Source of the DNA: Candidatus Gastranaerophilales bacterium
GTDB taxonomy: Bacteria; Cyanobacteriota; Vampirovibrionia; Gastranaerophilales; Gastranaerophilaceae
NCBI GenBank assembly: GCA_944323615.1
Contig: CALUTG010000016.1
Coordinates: 1 to 33,185 of the forward strand
Direction: 5' to 3'
DNA: 33,185 nt
Part shown: in pieces, positions 7,943-16,564 of the stretch
How positions within the stretch are numbered: position 1 is the stretch's first letter
Layout of the letters: each line of letters begins with the position of its first letter
Position numbers and translations under genes: made by a program
The notes under the pieces: generated by a model
What the model was told of the DNA's origin: nothing
The model's database searches: none
What the model saw: only the letters and a program-made list of their open reading frames with translations

Positions 7943-10900
7943 ATGCTAAAAAAAATAAATAAATACATAATTATAATAATAACATTTTATATACTATATC
8001 TGGGGATTCTACCGCTAATTTTATCGTGTGCGGTAAAAGAGTTGTGCAAAACCGTTACGGCAGAAACCAATTATACATTATCTATAGAAGACCCTTCATT
8101 CAGGTTTTCAATCCTTCCAACAGCTGCATTTGATGCAAAAGACATTTCACTAAAACAAAAAAACAGTATTGACAAATTTCAACTAAAAGATTTCAAAATA
8201 AAAATCCGGCTGTTCCCTATACTTACAGGTAAGCTCCATATAAATTACTCGGAAGCTGCTGAACTTAATATAACATCTGTAATAAAAGAAAATGTCGAAC
8301 TCGACAAAGATTTTTTCAGCAACTTAGAAACCTCCAGAATTAAACTGGATTCTGCCAAAATAAAAAGTTTTGAGATACTTATGTTTCAAAAAGACATTGA
8401 AAAACCTATCTCCTATAGCGGGGTAGATTTTAATTACCAGAAAAAAAACAGATTTCTCAAATTTGAAACCCACAGCAAGCTGGAAATTCAGGATAAAATT
8501 TCTAACACAAATATTAACCTCTACCTCCCGAAAAACAACGATATAAGAAAAACCGTATTTGAAGTTAATGTTTCCAATCTCAGCTTAGAACCTTTAAGGA
8601 TATATTTCAGAAACTATCTTCCAAAAGATTTAATTTCCCTGAACGGTACTATTAATATGGAAGCAAATAAAGGCGAGCTTATAACAAGGCTGGATAATTG
8701 CTCTGCCATTATGAAAAGTCCTTCTAAATCAATAATCTTGCCGGACACAATGAATATTAAATCAAAGTTTAATATCAAGAGAGAACGTATTAATTTTGAA
8801 AATGTTGATATTGATTCAAAAAACATCCACATATCATTAAACGGCACCATTAAAAACTATTTAGGCAAAACTAAACCAACACTGGATCTCACCATACTTA
8901 TTAATAAGTCAAAAGTGGAAGATATTGTTAATCTTCTTCCGGCCTTCAATATTGAAGAACTCAACTCCGAAAGACTTAAAAAATACAAATTCTATGGAGA
9001 TGCCATAGGAAACTTTACAGTCAAAGGACGGCTTCCGGAACCTGATGTCAACGGAGATATCTATGTTGATAACGGTATCCTTATGAAACCAATTCCAAAC
9101 ACAACAAAAGGAGCTACCCTAAAACTTCGTTTTAACGGACGAGATGTGGATTTTGATGTATCCGTTCCCGCAGGCGGTTCTGAAAAAGTCTGGGTAAAAG
9201 GAAATGTAGAACTTTATAATATTAAGTATGCAGATATGACGGTCAAAAGCACACCGTCAGTAGATCTGCATGTGGCAGAAACCGTTGTTAATCCGCTGCA
9301 TGAGATTCTAAACTTTATTATCGGACCTGTCCCTATAATGGATATAACAGGAAAAGGGAATATCGACATTGCAATTAAAGGCAACCGCAAGAATCCTCAC
9401 GTTTGGGGTGTTTTTCGAGCACAAAACTCTACTGTAAGATTTATTGAAATACCGGATTTAAAACTTACTGATGCAAATGCTGTTCTTACTTTTAATGATG
9501 AAAATGCGACATTTATTTCCAAAAACGGGAAAGTTGACGGTAAAACTTTCGATATAAAAGGAACCTGCACTCTATCCGGCAAATTCGATTTTGACGTTAA
9601 TTCTGACGGACAAAATACAGCCTATCTTTACAATGCAGTGCAGACTTCAACCATGATTCCGGAAATTAAACAGCTTATGCCGAAATTGGATAAGGTATCC
9701 GGTACATCAGACCTTATAATGAAGGTTTATGGGGAAATTAAGGATATTTCAGAACTTAAGTTTAATAAAAATACTTTTGCAAGAGGAGAATTAACTCTCA
9801 AAGACAATAATTTTACAATGGATGGTATGACCGTTGAAAAAACAAACGGAACTATAATATTCGACGGAACAAATATTACAGCATTTCTTAAAGCCTTTAT
9901 GGGCAAGTCTGTTATGAACATTGATGCCAAAATTAAAAACAACCTCGCAGATCTGATTTTAGATATTCCTAACTTTAACCCTAATATTTTAATCAGAAAT
10001 AAAGAAATGCGGGAAAAAGAAGTTCTACCGTTTATCTCTGTTAAAGCTAAATATAAGGGAAAAGTTGACAATATCGAATATAACAAAATTGATCTTTATT
10101 CAAAGATTCTTTCACCTAACCCGAAAAGCAAATTAAAGACTCAATCCGGAGAATTTACTCTTTCTAATGGAAAACTCAATATCAAAAACCTTAAAGGATA
10201 TATTAATAATACAAATAACACTTTTGACACTAATCTTATAATTACAGATGCATTTACGGAAAAACCAAATTCTAATGGCGAGATTAGACTAAAGGCTAAT
10301 GATTTAAGCCAATTTAATGATGTTTTCACAAGCGGGCTTTTACCTCAGCAAATAAGAAAATATACAAAAGATGTTAAGTTCCAAAAGGGTTCTATAAATT
10401 GCAACCTTAAAATTATCAACAGTAAATTACTTACAAGTACGGATCTGGGAGGTATTTCGCTTATCTATATACCGCTGAATCTCCCGATAAATATACTTAA
10501 CGGAAGTCTTGGAATAAAAAATAACGTGCTTAAGCTTAATAAAATAAATATTCTTGCGGATAATATGCCGATTCTTGCAGACGGAGAGATAAAAGACATT
10601 TTTGATAAACAAATTTTTAATATCTACTTGAGTTCCAAACCACAGCAGGAATTCATTGATAAATACATAAACAAAAATCAAATTTATCCGATAAAAATAA
10701 AGGGGGATATTGTTTATTGGGCAAGATTCAAGGGTGTTTTAGATAATTTTGAAGTTAAATCCAATATCAATATGAGCAAAGATTCAAGTTTCTACCATCT
10801 CGGGGCAACTATGGGAGATGTGGAAAATGCCATTGTACTTGATTTAGATACACGGGTTATAAACGGAAAATCGCTAAAAATCAAAGATTTTTCATATGAT

Positions 10901-12292
10901 AAACTCATTGAATCACAAGGCGGCAGGCAAACGCGTTTAAATATGCTGAAAGCCAGAGGAGGAGTAGATATCTATAAAGACGATCTGGGTTTCAATGATT
11001 TATATATCAAGACTCAGCACCCTACAGATGCAAGAATTTTCAATATTATTTTCAGAAAGCCGAACATAAAACAAGGGCAGTTTACTTCCGATCTAAAATT
11101 TAACGGAAGGCTGTCAAATCCTAGGATTTTAGGTGATTTTCATATCTTTGAAACTAATATTCCGTTTTTAGATACCACAATGAAAAATATTGAACTTGTC
11201 TTTAAAGAAAAAACTATTGAGGTCAGTTCCAAAGGAGACATCTTAGGAAATGATATCAGACTTAAGGGCTCTGCAAAAAATAAGCTTACTCCGCCTTATC
11301 AGCTGGAAAAAACGGAACTCTATACATCTGATTTAAACCTGAATTACATAGCGGAAAAACTCAAAGCCGCCCAAGTCGACACTGTTCCTACCTTTGAATC
11401 TCTGGAAGGCTTTGATATAAATTCAATTATATTTGAAAATTTAATATTAAAAGCCGATAAAATCCAGCTCAGAAATATTAATGCAACTGATTTTGAAGCA
11501 ACAGCAAGCCTAAATTCCAGAGGCGACCTGGATATTGACAGGTTTAAATTCAATATTGCCAAAGGAACCCTAAACGGAAAGTACAAATTCAATTTCAATA
11601 ACAACAATATGAGACTTGACCTCTCCGCTGACAGTATTAATGCAAATGAACTTACGCTTGCTCTTTTTGATTTAGGTAACCAAATATACGGCGATATGAC
11701 AGGTTCTGTTAACATGTCATGCAGCGGTACGAACTTCCAGCATTGTATGGAAACCCTGAACGGTCATATGGAGTTTAGCGTTAAAGACGGAAGAATTCCA
11801 AAACTCGGTTCTCTGGAATATCTCCTTAAGGCAAGCAATCTTGTTAAGGGCGGACTTACCGGGCTTTCAATAAACAGTGTTATAGATCTTATAACCCCGC
11901 TAAAAACAGGAGATTTTTCAAGCATAAAAGGTCAAATGGATATACAAGACGGCAAAACCGATAACCTTGAAATTCTTACAAAAGGCGAAGATTTGAGTAT
12001 CTATATAGGCGGGAAATATAATTTCTCAACATCAATAGCCGATATGGAAGTTCTGGGCTTATTGTCCAAAAAAATATCCACAATGTTCGGTCCTATAGGA
12101 AATATGTCTATAAATACTTTGTTTAATGTGATTCCGGGAGTAAATTTATCGGAAGATAATAAATTAATTGAAAAGATAAATAAAATTCCGGGTATTGAGA
12201 TTTCAAATAAACAGTACCGCAAATTCATAGCCATTATTCAAGGAAATATTAACGGCGATGATTACGTCACCAGTTTCAGGTGGGTTAATTAG
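7943..12292 (+). CDS. AsmA/TamB-like large envelope protein
   Basis: A 1449-residue protein with one N-terminal membrane anchor (about residues 8-30) and then a very long series of beta-strand repeats. Recurrent patterns such as GNFTVKGRLPEPDVNGDIYV, GKGNIDIAIKGNRKNPHVWG and LSNPRILGDFHI are typical of AsmA-like/TamB/YhdP bridge proteins. These carry phospholipids or help assemble the outer membrane across the periplasm. The last 200 residues include GHMEFSVKDGRIPKLGSLEYLL and a final GLLSKKISTMFGPIGNMSIN stretch, as at the C-terminus of AsmA-like proteins. No TamA partner is nearby. It implies a double-membrane envelope. The gene is divergent from the secreted protein at 6676-7848. Confidence 0.85.
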   Translation: MLKKINKYIIIIITFYILYLGILPLILSCAVKELCKTVTAETNYTLSIEDPSFRFSILPTAAFDAKDISLKQKNSIDKFQLKDFKIKIRLFPILTGKLHINYSEAAELNITSVIKENVELDKDFFSNLETSRIKLDSAKIKSFEILMFQKDIEKPISYSGVDFNYQKKNRFLKFETHSKLEIQDKISNTNINLYLPKNNDIRKTVFEVNVSNLSLEPLRIYFRNYLPKDLISLNGTINMEANKGELITRLDNCSAIMKSPSKSIILPDTMNIKSKFNIKRERINFENVDIDSKNIHISLNGTIKNYLGKTKPTLDLTILINKSKVEDIVNLLPAFNIEELNSERLKKYKFYGDAIGNFTVKGRLPEPDVNGDIYVDNGILMKPIPNTTKGATLKLRFNGRDVDFDVSVPAGGSEKVWVKGNVELYNIKYADMTVKSTPSVDLHVAETVVNPLHEILNFIIGPVPIMDITGKGNIDIAIKGNRKNPHVWGVFRAQNSTVRFIEIPDLKLTDANAVLTFNDENATFISKNGKVDGKTFDIKGTCTLSGKFDFDVNSDGQNTAYLYNAVQTSTMIPEIKQLMPKLDKVSGTSDLIMKVYGEIKDISELKFNKNTFARGELTLKDNNFTMDGMTVEKTNGTIIFDGTNITAFLKAFMGKSVMNIDAKIKNNLADLILDIPNFNPNILIRNKEMREKEVLPFISVKAKYKGKVDNIEYNKIDLYSKILSPNPKSKLKTQSGEFTLSNGKLNIKNLKGYINNTNNTFDTNLIITDAFTEKPNSNGEIRLKANDLSQFNDVFTSGLLPQQIRKYTKDVKFQKGSINCNLKIINSKLLTSTDLGGISLIYIPLNLPINILNGSLGIKNNVLKLNKINILADNMPILADGEIKDIFDKQIFNIYLSSKPQQEFIDKYINKNQIYPIKIKGDIVYWARFKGVLDNFEVKSNINMSKDSSFYHLGATMGDVENAIVLDLDTRVINGKSLKIKDFSYDKLIESQGGRQTRLNMLKARGGVDIYKDDLGFNDLYIKTQHPTDARIFNIIFRKPNIKQGQFTSDLKFNGRLSNPRILGDFHIFETNIPFLDTTMKNIELVFKEKTIEVSSKGDILGNDIRLKGSAKNKLTPPYQLEKTELYTSDLNLNYIAEKLKAAQVDTVPTFESLEGFDINSIIFENLILKADKIQLRNINATDFEATASLNSRGDLDIDRFKFNIAKGTLNGKYKFNFNNNNMRLDLSADSINANELTLALFDLGNQIYGDMTGSVNMSCSGTNFQHCMETLNGHMEFSVKDGRIPKLGSLEYLLKASNLVKGGLTGLSINSVIDLITPLKTGDFSSIKGQMDIQDGKTDNLEILTKGEDLSIYIGGKYNFSTSIADMEVLGLLSKKISTMFGPIGNMSINTLFNVIPGVNLSEDNKLIEKINKIPGIEISNKQYRKFIAIIQGNINGDDYVTSFRWVN

Positions 12293-12368
12293 GGGTAAAC
12301 ATATAGTTATAATCAAATTATTGCTAATATAGGTTCTTTATGTTAAAAATAATCTACAAGGAGTATTT

Positions 12369-12701
12369 ATGAATATCAGCCCTATCACAAGTTATAAACA
12401 AAATAATAATCAGCCCTCTTTTCAGGCGGTTAATATGAAGTATTTGGAAAGAGCGAAAAAAGAGATTGCTAATAGAGGCGGTGATATTACAGATGACTTA
12501 TTATCCTGTTTGAGCTATGATGTATTCTTTAAGAAAATATCAGCAGAAGATGGACTAGATACAATACGAGCTATAAAAGATCTATTGGGTGGGAAAATGG
12601 ATGAAGGTTTTCAACATGTATTATCAGTTATAAAAAAAGATGCAAAAATGGAAAGACAAGAGCTACGAAGACAACAGAAGAAAAATAAAAAAACTACTTA
12701 A
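12369..12701 (+). CDS. small basic protein with N-terminal PIT...SFQ signature
   Basis: A 110-residue protein of unknown function. It starts MNISPITSYKQNNN and reaches QPSFQAVNM at about residues 15-23, the same pattern as the proteins at 3925 and 2019. The middle is helical (LERAKKEIANRGG, DVFFKKISAEDGLDTI) and the C-terminus is very basic (RQELRRQQKKNKKTT). AAGGAG lies 7 bases before the ATG. It meets the next gene tail to tail with an 8-base overlap. Confidence 0.8.
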   Translation: MNISPITSYKQNNNQPSFQAVNMKYLERAKKEIANRGGDITDDLLSCLSYDVFFKKISAEDGLDTIRAIKDLLGGKMDEGFQHVLSVIKKDAKMERQELRRQQKKNKKTT

Positions 12702-13191
12702 TAGCTTTAGAAACCAAATAGCTTAATCCTGCACCAATCCCAAGACCCACAAGAGAACCAATAGGTCCAAAGAATGAACCTACCGTTCCGCAGATTGCGG
12801 TTATAGCTGTACCGGAAGTAAATCTTAAAGCCCCTTTCATTATTGCTTTTTCAGGCTTTTCGTTGTTCTTTATGGCATTTACTACCTGACAGGTCTCAAT
12901 AGCTGCCGATACAACTAGTCCTATAACCGGAGTTCTTGTCATTGCCCTGGCTGTAAATTTACCAATCTTACTAGGAGCATCAAAAGATTTAGCTTTAAGC
13001 ATTGTTTTATTATCGTCAGTGTACATAATGTCTTTTATCTTAGTTGAAATTTCTTTAGTTTGTATTTTAAATACTTTTGCTGTTTTTTCGCCTAACTTCG
13101 TATCCCATAGAGTTACATCTTTATCCAATATCCATTGTGCAGATTTCGGATTAGGACATTTGGGAGAATTAGGATTAACATAGTTCTGCAA
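12694..13191 (-). CDS. glycine-zipper protein of unknown function, TTG start
   Basis: A 165-residue protein that I do not recognise. It starts at TTG (MQNYVNPNSPKCPNP) with GAGGA 6-7 bases upstream. The N-terminal half is soluble and Lys-rich. The C-terminal 45 residues are a hydrophobic glycine-zipper stretch (GTVGSFFGPIGSLVGLGIGAG) of the kind seen in membrane-inserting proteins. Its 5' side abuts the repeat region at 13234, so an ancestral longer N-terminus may have been lost or displaced. Confidence 0.65.
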   Translation of the reverse strand: MQNYVNPNSPKCPNPKSAQWILDKDVTLWDTKLGEKTAKVFKIQTKEISTKIKDIMYTDDNKTMLKAKSFDAPSKIGKFTARAMTRTPVIGLVVSAAIETCQVVNAIKNNEKPEKAIMKGALRFTSGTAITAICGTVGSFFGPIGSLVGLGIGAGLSYLVSKAIK

Positions 13192-13244
13192 AAGGGTTCC
13201 TCTAAAATATGAAAACGGATGCTGAGCTTTTTTGAAATATACAT

Positions 13245-13291
13245 GTACTTTTCTTTTTCTTTATTTGCAAAGCAAAGAAAAAGAAAAGTAC
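13245..13291. repeat. long A/G-C/T palindrome, left outer arm
   Basis: GTACTTTTCTTTTTCTTT (13245-13262) and its exact complement (13274-13291) form an 18-bp stem with an 11-base loop. It is too extended and lacks a dedicated T-run to be a simple terminator. Confidence 0.75.
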
Positions 13292-13383
13292 CCAAAGAAA
13301 AAGAAAACACGCTATTGCTGCATTTTTCGTCAGAAAAATGCCTAAGAAACTCCCGCACCTCTTAGCACTACTGTCCATGATAA

Positions 13384-13420
13384 TCACCCTCCCTTAATGA
13401 GGGAGGGCAGGGGTGGGTGA
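13384..13420. repeat. REP-like hairpin CCCTCCCT/AGGGAGGG
   Basis: An 8-bp hairpin (13387-13394 with 13400-13407, loop TAATG) lies inside TCACCC...GGGTGGGTGA outer flanks, giving a second inverted layer. Confidence 0.7.
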
Positions 13421-13477
13421 CAGTAGAATACAAATACAATAACCGACTAAGTATTTAACTTCTTTCTTACATATAAG

Positions 13478-13510
13478 CACCCATCCCAACCTTCCCTCAA
13501 CAGGGAAGGA
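13478..13510. repeat. second REP-like hairpin, inverted relative to the first
   Basis: CCTTCCCT (13490-13497) and AGGGAAGG (13502-13509) with loop CAAC. The flank CACCCATCCC is the complement-side version of GGGTGGGTG in the first hairpin, so the two copies face each other. Confidence 0.65.
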
Positions 13511-13560
13511 GTTTGTACATTTCCCTTTCTTTATTTGCGAAGCAAAGAAAAAGAATAGGA

Positions 13561-13852
13561 GAAGCTAAAATTGTTAGTCAAAATTGCTTAATTCGTAAAC
13601 AAATGTTAAACACTTTTTTATGACGTTATAAAGAAAGGTAAAACGCACAAACTACACAACATTAAAAAATTTTAAAAAGATCCTTCCCTGCTTGCTTGTA
13701 AATCATGTTTATACTAAGATTTTATTGGTTATGCAATTCGATAGGCAGAGCCCTAGTCTGTAAATAGCATTATTATTTTTAATTTTACTATCACTATAGA
13801 TGGAAATGTATAGCCCGTAGTAAAACACAGTTAAAACAAAAGGAGACACAAG
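13561..13852 (+). other. rpsB upstream region
   Basis: A 292-base non-coding stretch between the repeat and rpsB. TATACT at 13710-13715 is the best -10 candidate, without a convincing -35. That would give a leader of about 130 bases, long enough for S2 autoregulation, but I cannot identify a known leader fold. A Shine-Dalgarno (AAAGGAG) lies just before rpsB. Confidence 0.4.
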
Positions 13853-14617
13853 ATGTCAACAGCATCACTTATTGAACTTTTAGAAGCAGGCGTTCACTTC
13901 GGACACCAAACACAACATTGGAACCCAAAAATGAAACCGTATATCTACGGTGCAAGAAACGGTATCTATATTCTTGATTTGAGAAAGACTTCAGATCTTT
14001 TAGATGCTGCTTACAATGCCGTAAGAGAATATGCTGCTAAAGGTAGAAATGTACTTTTCGTAGGTACTAAAAAACAAGCTGCAGAAGTTGTAGCTGAAGA
14101 AGCTAACCGTTCTGGTGCTTACTATATTAACAGAAGATGGTTAGGCGGTATGCTTACTAACTTCGAAACAATCAGAGGCAGAGTTAATAAATTAAGAGAA
14201 CTCGAAGACTTCATCTCTTCAGGCCACGCTGATAAATTACCTAAAAAAGAACAAGCTCAGCTTAACAGACAAGTTGCTAAATTGAGCAAAACTTTAGGCG
14301 GTATTAAAGAAATGCGCGGACTTCCGGATATCATCTTCGTTGTAGATCAGGCTAAAGAAGATATCGCTATTGCAGAAGCTAACAAATTAGGTATTCCTGT
14401 TATCTGCTTAGCTGATACAAACGCTAATCCGGATGGTATTAACTACATCATTCCTGGTAATGATGACGCTATCCGCTCTATCAAATTAATTACTTCAAAA
14501 TTAGCAGACGCTGTTCTTGAAGGTAAACAATTAAGAGAAAACAACGCTAACACTAAAGGCAAAGTAGAAGCTGTTACAGCTGCTGATGCCGGTGTTGAAG
14601 AAGTTGCAACTGTATAA
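13853..14617 (+). CDS. rpsB: 30S ribosomal protein S2
   Basis: A 254-residue S2, a structural protein of the small ribosomal subunit. The N-terminus ([19 protein letters not shown]), the [14 protein letters not shown] segment and the [23 protein letters not shown] segment are standard. The C-terminal tail after residue 235 is Ala/Val-rich and variable. AAAGGAG lies 8 bases upstream. Codon use (GCT, GGT, AAC, AAA) is that of highly expressed genes. It is followed by tsf, the usual order. Confidence 0.98.
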   Translation: MSTASLIELLEAGVHFGHQTQHWNPKMKPYIYGARNGIYILDLRKTSDLLDAAYNAVREYAAKGRNVLFVGTKKQAAEVVAEEANRSGAYYINRRWLGGMLTNFETIRGRVNKLRELEDFISSGHADKLPKKEQAQLNRQVAKLSKTLGGIKEMRGLPDIIFVVDQAKEDIAIAEANKLGIPVICLADTNANPDGINYIIPGNDDAIRSIKLITSKLADAVLEGKQLRENNANTKGKVEAVTAADAGVEEVATV

Positions 14618-14633
14618 ATTTGTGATTAAGTGA

Positions 14634-14669
14634 CTAAGTGATTAGATGCCAAAAACATCAATCACTTAG
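14634..14669 (+). other. intercistronic hairpin between rpsB and tsf
   Basis: CTAAGTGATT, a bulged A, and GATG (14634-14648) pair with CATC and AATCACTTAG (14656-14669) around a CCAAAAA loop. No T-run follows, so it is more likely a processing or attenuation structure than a full terminator. Confidence 0.7.
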
Positions 14670-14697
14670 CCGCTTTTCAAAAGAAGGAGAAGTATAA

Positions 14698-15561
14698 ATG
14701 AATATTACAGCTACTATGGTAAAAGAGCTTCGCGATAAAACAGGCGCAGGCATGATGGATGCTAAAAAAGCTCTTGTTGAAGTTGATGGCGATATGGAAA
14801 AAGCTATGGAACTCTTACGCCAAAAAGGTATGGCTTCTGCTGATAAAAAAATGGGCAGAATTGCTGCTGAAGGTAGAATCGGCTCTTACGTTGACGATTC
14901 TAAAGGCGCTATGATTGAAGTTAACTGCGAAACAGACTTCGTTGCTAAGAATCAGGAATTTATTGATCTTACTAACGGACTCGCTCAACTGGTTGCAGAA
15001 ACTAACCCTGCAGATGTTGATTCATTGATGGAAACAATCTGCCCTAAATGCGGCAAACCAATCGCTGATGTTATAAAAGCAAAAATCGCTTCTATCGGTG
15101 AAAAAATTACTGTAAGAAGATTTGTAAGATACGAAGGCAATCTCGCAACTTATATCCACAACGGTAAAATCGGCGTTCTGCTTCAAACAGATGCTGCCGA
15201 TGCTGCTTTAGCTAAAGATATCTGCTTGCATATTGCATCTTCTGCTCCTGAATTCGTTTCAAGAAAAGATATTCCTCAATCAGTTATTGATGAAGAAACA
15301 AGAATCGAAATGGGTAAAGAAGACCTTGCTAACAAACCGGAACAAATCAGAGCTAAGATTGTTGAAGGCCGCGTAAACAAATTAATGTCTCACAGATGCC
15401 TTCTTGAACAACCGTTTGTTAAAAACCCTGACCAAACAATCGAACAATTGATTTCAGGTAAGTTTAACATTGTTAAATTTGACAGATTCGTTCTTGGTGA
15501 AGGCCTTGAAAAAAGAAGCGATAACTTTGCTGACGAAGTTATGAGCCAATTAAAAGGATAG
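14698..15561 (+). CDS. tsf: elongation factor Ts
   Basis: A 287-residue nucleotide exchange factor for EF-Tu. The N-terminal UBA-like module (VKELRDKTGAGMMDAKKAL) and the catalytic NCETDFVAKNQEF motif are present, followed by the dimerisation core and a C-terminal module. A CPKCGKP sequence at about residues 118-124 gives one C-x-x-C pair that I do not associate with typical EF-Ts. AAGGAG lies 8-9 bases before the ATG. A strong terminator follows. Confidence 0.97.
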   Translation: MNITATMVKELRDKTGAGMMDAKKALVEVDGDMEKAMELLRQKGMASADKKMGRIAAEGRIGSYVDDSKGAMIEVNCETDFVAKNQEFIDLTNGLAQLVAETNPADVDSLMETICPKCGKPIADVIKAKIASIGEKITVRRFVRYEGNLATYIHNGKIGVLLQTDAADAALAKDICLHIASSAPEFVSRKDIPQSVIDEETRIEMGKEDLANKPEQIRAKIVEGRVNKLMSHRCLLEQPFVKNPDQTIEQLISGKFNIVKFDRFVLGEGLEKRSDNFADEVMSQLKG

Positions 15562-15582
15562 GGGGCTATCCCAGCAAAAAAT

Positions 15583-15628
15583 AAAAAACAGGGGCGGAAA
15601 TTCTTTTAGAATTTCCGCCCCCTTTTTG
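15583..15628. terminator. bidirectional intrinsic terminator
   Basis: GGGGCGGAAATTC (15591-15603) and GAATTTCCGCCCC (15609-15621) form a 13-bp stem with loop TTTTA, with T-rich sequence after it and A-rich sequence before it. It serves tsf on the plus strand and the phosphoesterase on the minus strand. Confidence 0.93.
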
Positions 15629-15629
15629 T

Positions 15630-16445
15630 TTATTCCTGCATTAAAGTCAAAAAGACTATTTCCGGAGGATTGAAAAGCCTGAATCTGCTTAAGGTGCCTA
15701 TACCGGAAGTTATATAAAGCGTTTTCTCATTTTCTTTTATTAAACCTTTTGCAAAAGCTTTACCATGAACAGACGGAACAAAAGGCGGTCCGAATAACGG
15801 GAGGACAACTTCTCCGCCATGGGTATGTCCGCTCAAAATCAAAGAAACTTTATCCGGAGTCTTATCAAAAGCATCCGGATTGTGAGAAAGTAAGATTGTT
15901 GGTGTATTAATTTTTCCAACGGTCTTTTGAACATCAACATTATCAAACCACCAGTCACCGATACCGCAAATTTTAATTTTTTTAGTATTAAAAATTATAT
16001 AATCGGATTTATTAACCAAAAGTTTAATACCTGTATCTTTAAGAATACTTCTTACCACCCCTGGCGGATTGTAATCATGATTTCCCAGAACTGCATAAAC
16101 CCCGCACGGAGCTTTGAGCTGATTCAACACGGCTGAAATATCTTTATGAGGAATTTTAGAAGATTCTATAAGCAGAGCATCAAAATCCCCAAGTATTACA
16201 ATTAAATCAGGATTCTGTGAATTTATCATTTTTACAATTTTTTTAACTTTTTTAAGATTAATTTTTTTCGCACCGATATGCAAATCGGAAACAACCGCAA
16301 CCTTTAAACCATTAAGATTCTTATCCCAGTTTTTCAGAGAAATGGTTTCAGATCTGGTAACAAGGCTTGAAGGTTCTACCAAATAAGAATATATAAATGT
16401 CGTAAACAATAGCAGTATAAAAACTTTTCCCAAAATCTTTTGCAT
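15630..16445 (-). CDS. YaeI-like membrane-anchored metallophosphoesterase
   Basis: A 271-residue calcineurin-like phosphoesterase. An N-terminal hydrophobic segment (about residues 4-22) should anchor it, with the catalytic domain probably outside the cytoplasm. All metal-binding motifs are present in order: SDLHIG (Asp54, His56), LGDFD, LGNHDY, LLSHNPD and SGHTHGG. The subfamily resembles E. coli YaeI, a phosphodiesterase proposed to act on UDP-2,3-diacylglucosamine. The actual substrate is unknown. The ATG has no Shine-Dalgarno but sits 6 bases after an extended -10 box. It is the last clearly chromosomal gene before the phage module. Confidence 0.9.
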   Translation of the reverse strand: MQKILGKVFILLLFTTFIYSYLVEPSSLVTRSETISLKNWDKNLNGLKVAVVSDLHIGAKKINLKKVKKIVKMINSQNPDLIVILGDFDALLIESSKIPHKDISAVLNQLKAPCGVYAVLGNHDYNPPGVVRSILKDTGIKLLVNKSDYIIFNTKKIKICGIGDWWFDNVDVQKTVGKINTPTILLSHNPDAFDKTPDKVSLILSGHTHGGEVVLPLFGPPFVPSVHGKAFAKGLIKENEKTLYITSGIGTLSRFRLFNPPEIVFLTLMQE

Positions 16446-16451
16446 AAAATA

Positions 16452-16460
16452 AGTTTAACA
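16452..16460 (-). promoter_or_regulatory. extended -10, leaderless start of the phosphoesterase
   Basis: On the minus strand, TG-T-TAAACT (16460-16452), then exactly 6 bases (TATTTT), then the ATG at 16445. No Shine-Dalgarno and no clear -35. Confidence 0.6.
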
Positions 16461-16470
16461 TGGTCAGGCA

Positions 16471-16503
16471 CAAAAAACAGTGGCGGTATTTATACCGCCA
16501 CTG
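16471..16503 (-). terminator. minus-strand terminator insulating the host gene from phage transcription
   Basis: CAGTGGCGGTAT (16478-16489) and ATACCGCCACTG (16492-16503) form a 12-bp stem with a 2-base loop, followed on the minus strand by TTTTTTG. It lies upstream of the phosphoesterase promoter, where leftward transcription from the terminase gene would otherwise enter. Confidence 0.85.
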
Positions 16504-16549
16504 CACACTAATAAGCCGACATATTATATAAAAAATTTTTACTTTTTTA

Positions 16550-16558
16550 TGTTTTAAT
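16550..16558 (+). promoter_or_regulatory. extended -10, leaderless start of the 16565 gene
   Basis: TG-T-TTTAAT (16550-16558), then 6 bases (ATTTAT), then the ATG. No Shine-Dalgarno. Confidence 0.55.
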
Positions 16559-16564
16559 ATTTAT

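Larger units (their letters stand above)
13234..13560. repeat. composite inverted-repeat (MITE-like) region
   Basis: Two copies of an outer element (TTTCTTTATTTGC, R, AAGCAAAGAAAAAG) lie at about 13255-13285 and 13526-13554. Between them are two hairpin elements with related GGGAGGG/GGGTGGGTG flanks in opposite orientation (13384-13420 and 13478-13510). The arrangement is nested and non-coding; open frames here are chance by-products. Whether it is one mobile unit or several is not clear. Confidence 0.65.

Noticed and set aside
8614-12234. Several long minus-strand open frames inside the AsmA/TamB-like gene
   Set aside because: All are antisense to a well-supported 1449-codon gene with AsmA-like repeats; none has a ribosome site or recognisable product.
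13113-13387. Two overlapping minus-strand open frames of 61 and 81 codons across the repeat region
   Set aside because: They are made of the palindromic A/G-C/T repeats, have low-complexity products and no ribosome site; one overlaps a better gene in another frame.
13261-13560. CRISPR-like array
   Set aside because: Repeats are inverted pairs of different types without regular spacers, and no cas genes are present.
16478-16503. Palindrome considered as an attachment-site core
   Set aside because: It has a T-run on the minus strand and works as a normal terminator, and I found no second copy at the other side of the phage genes.
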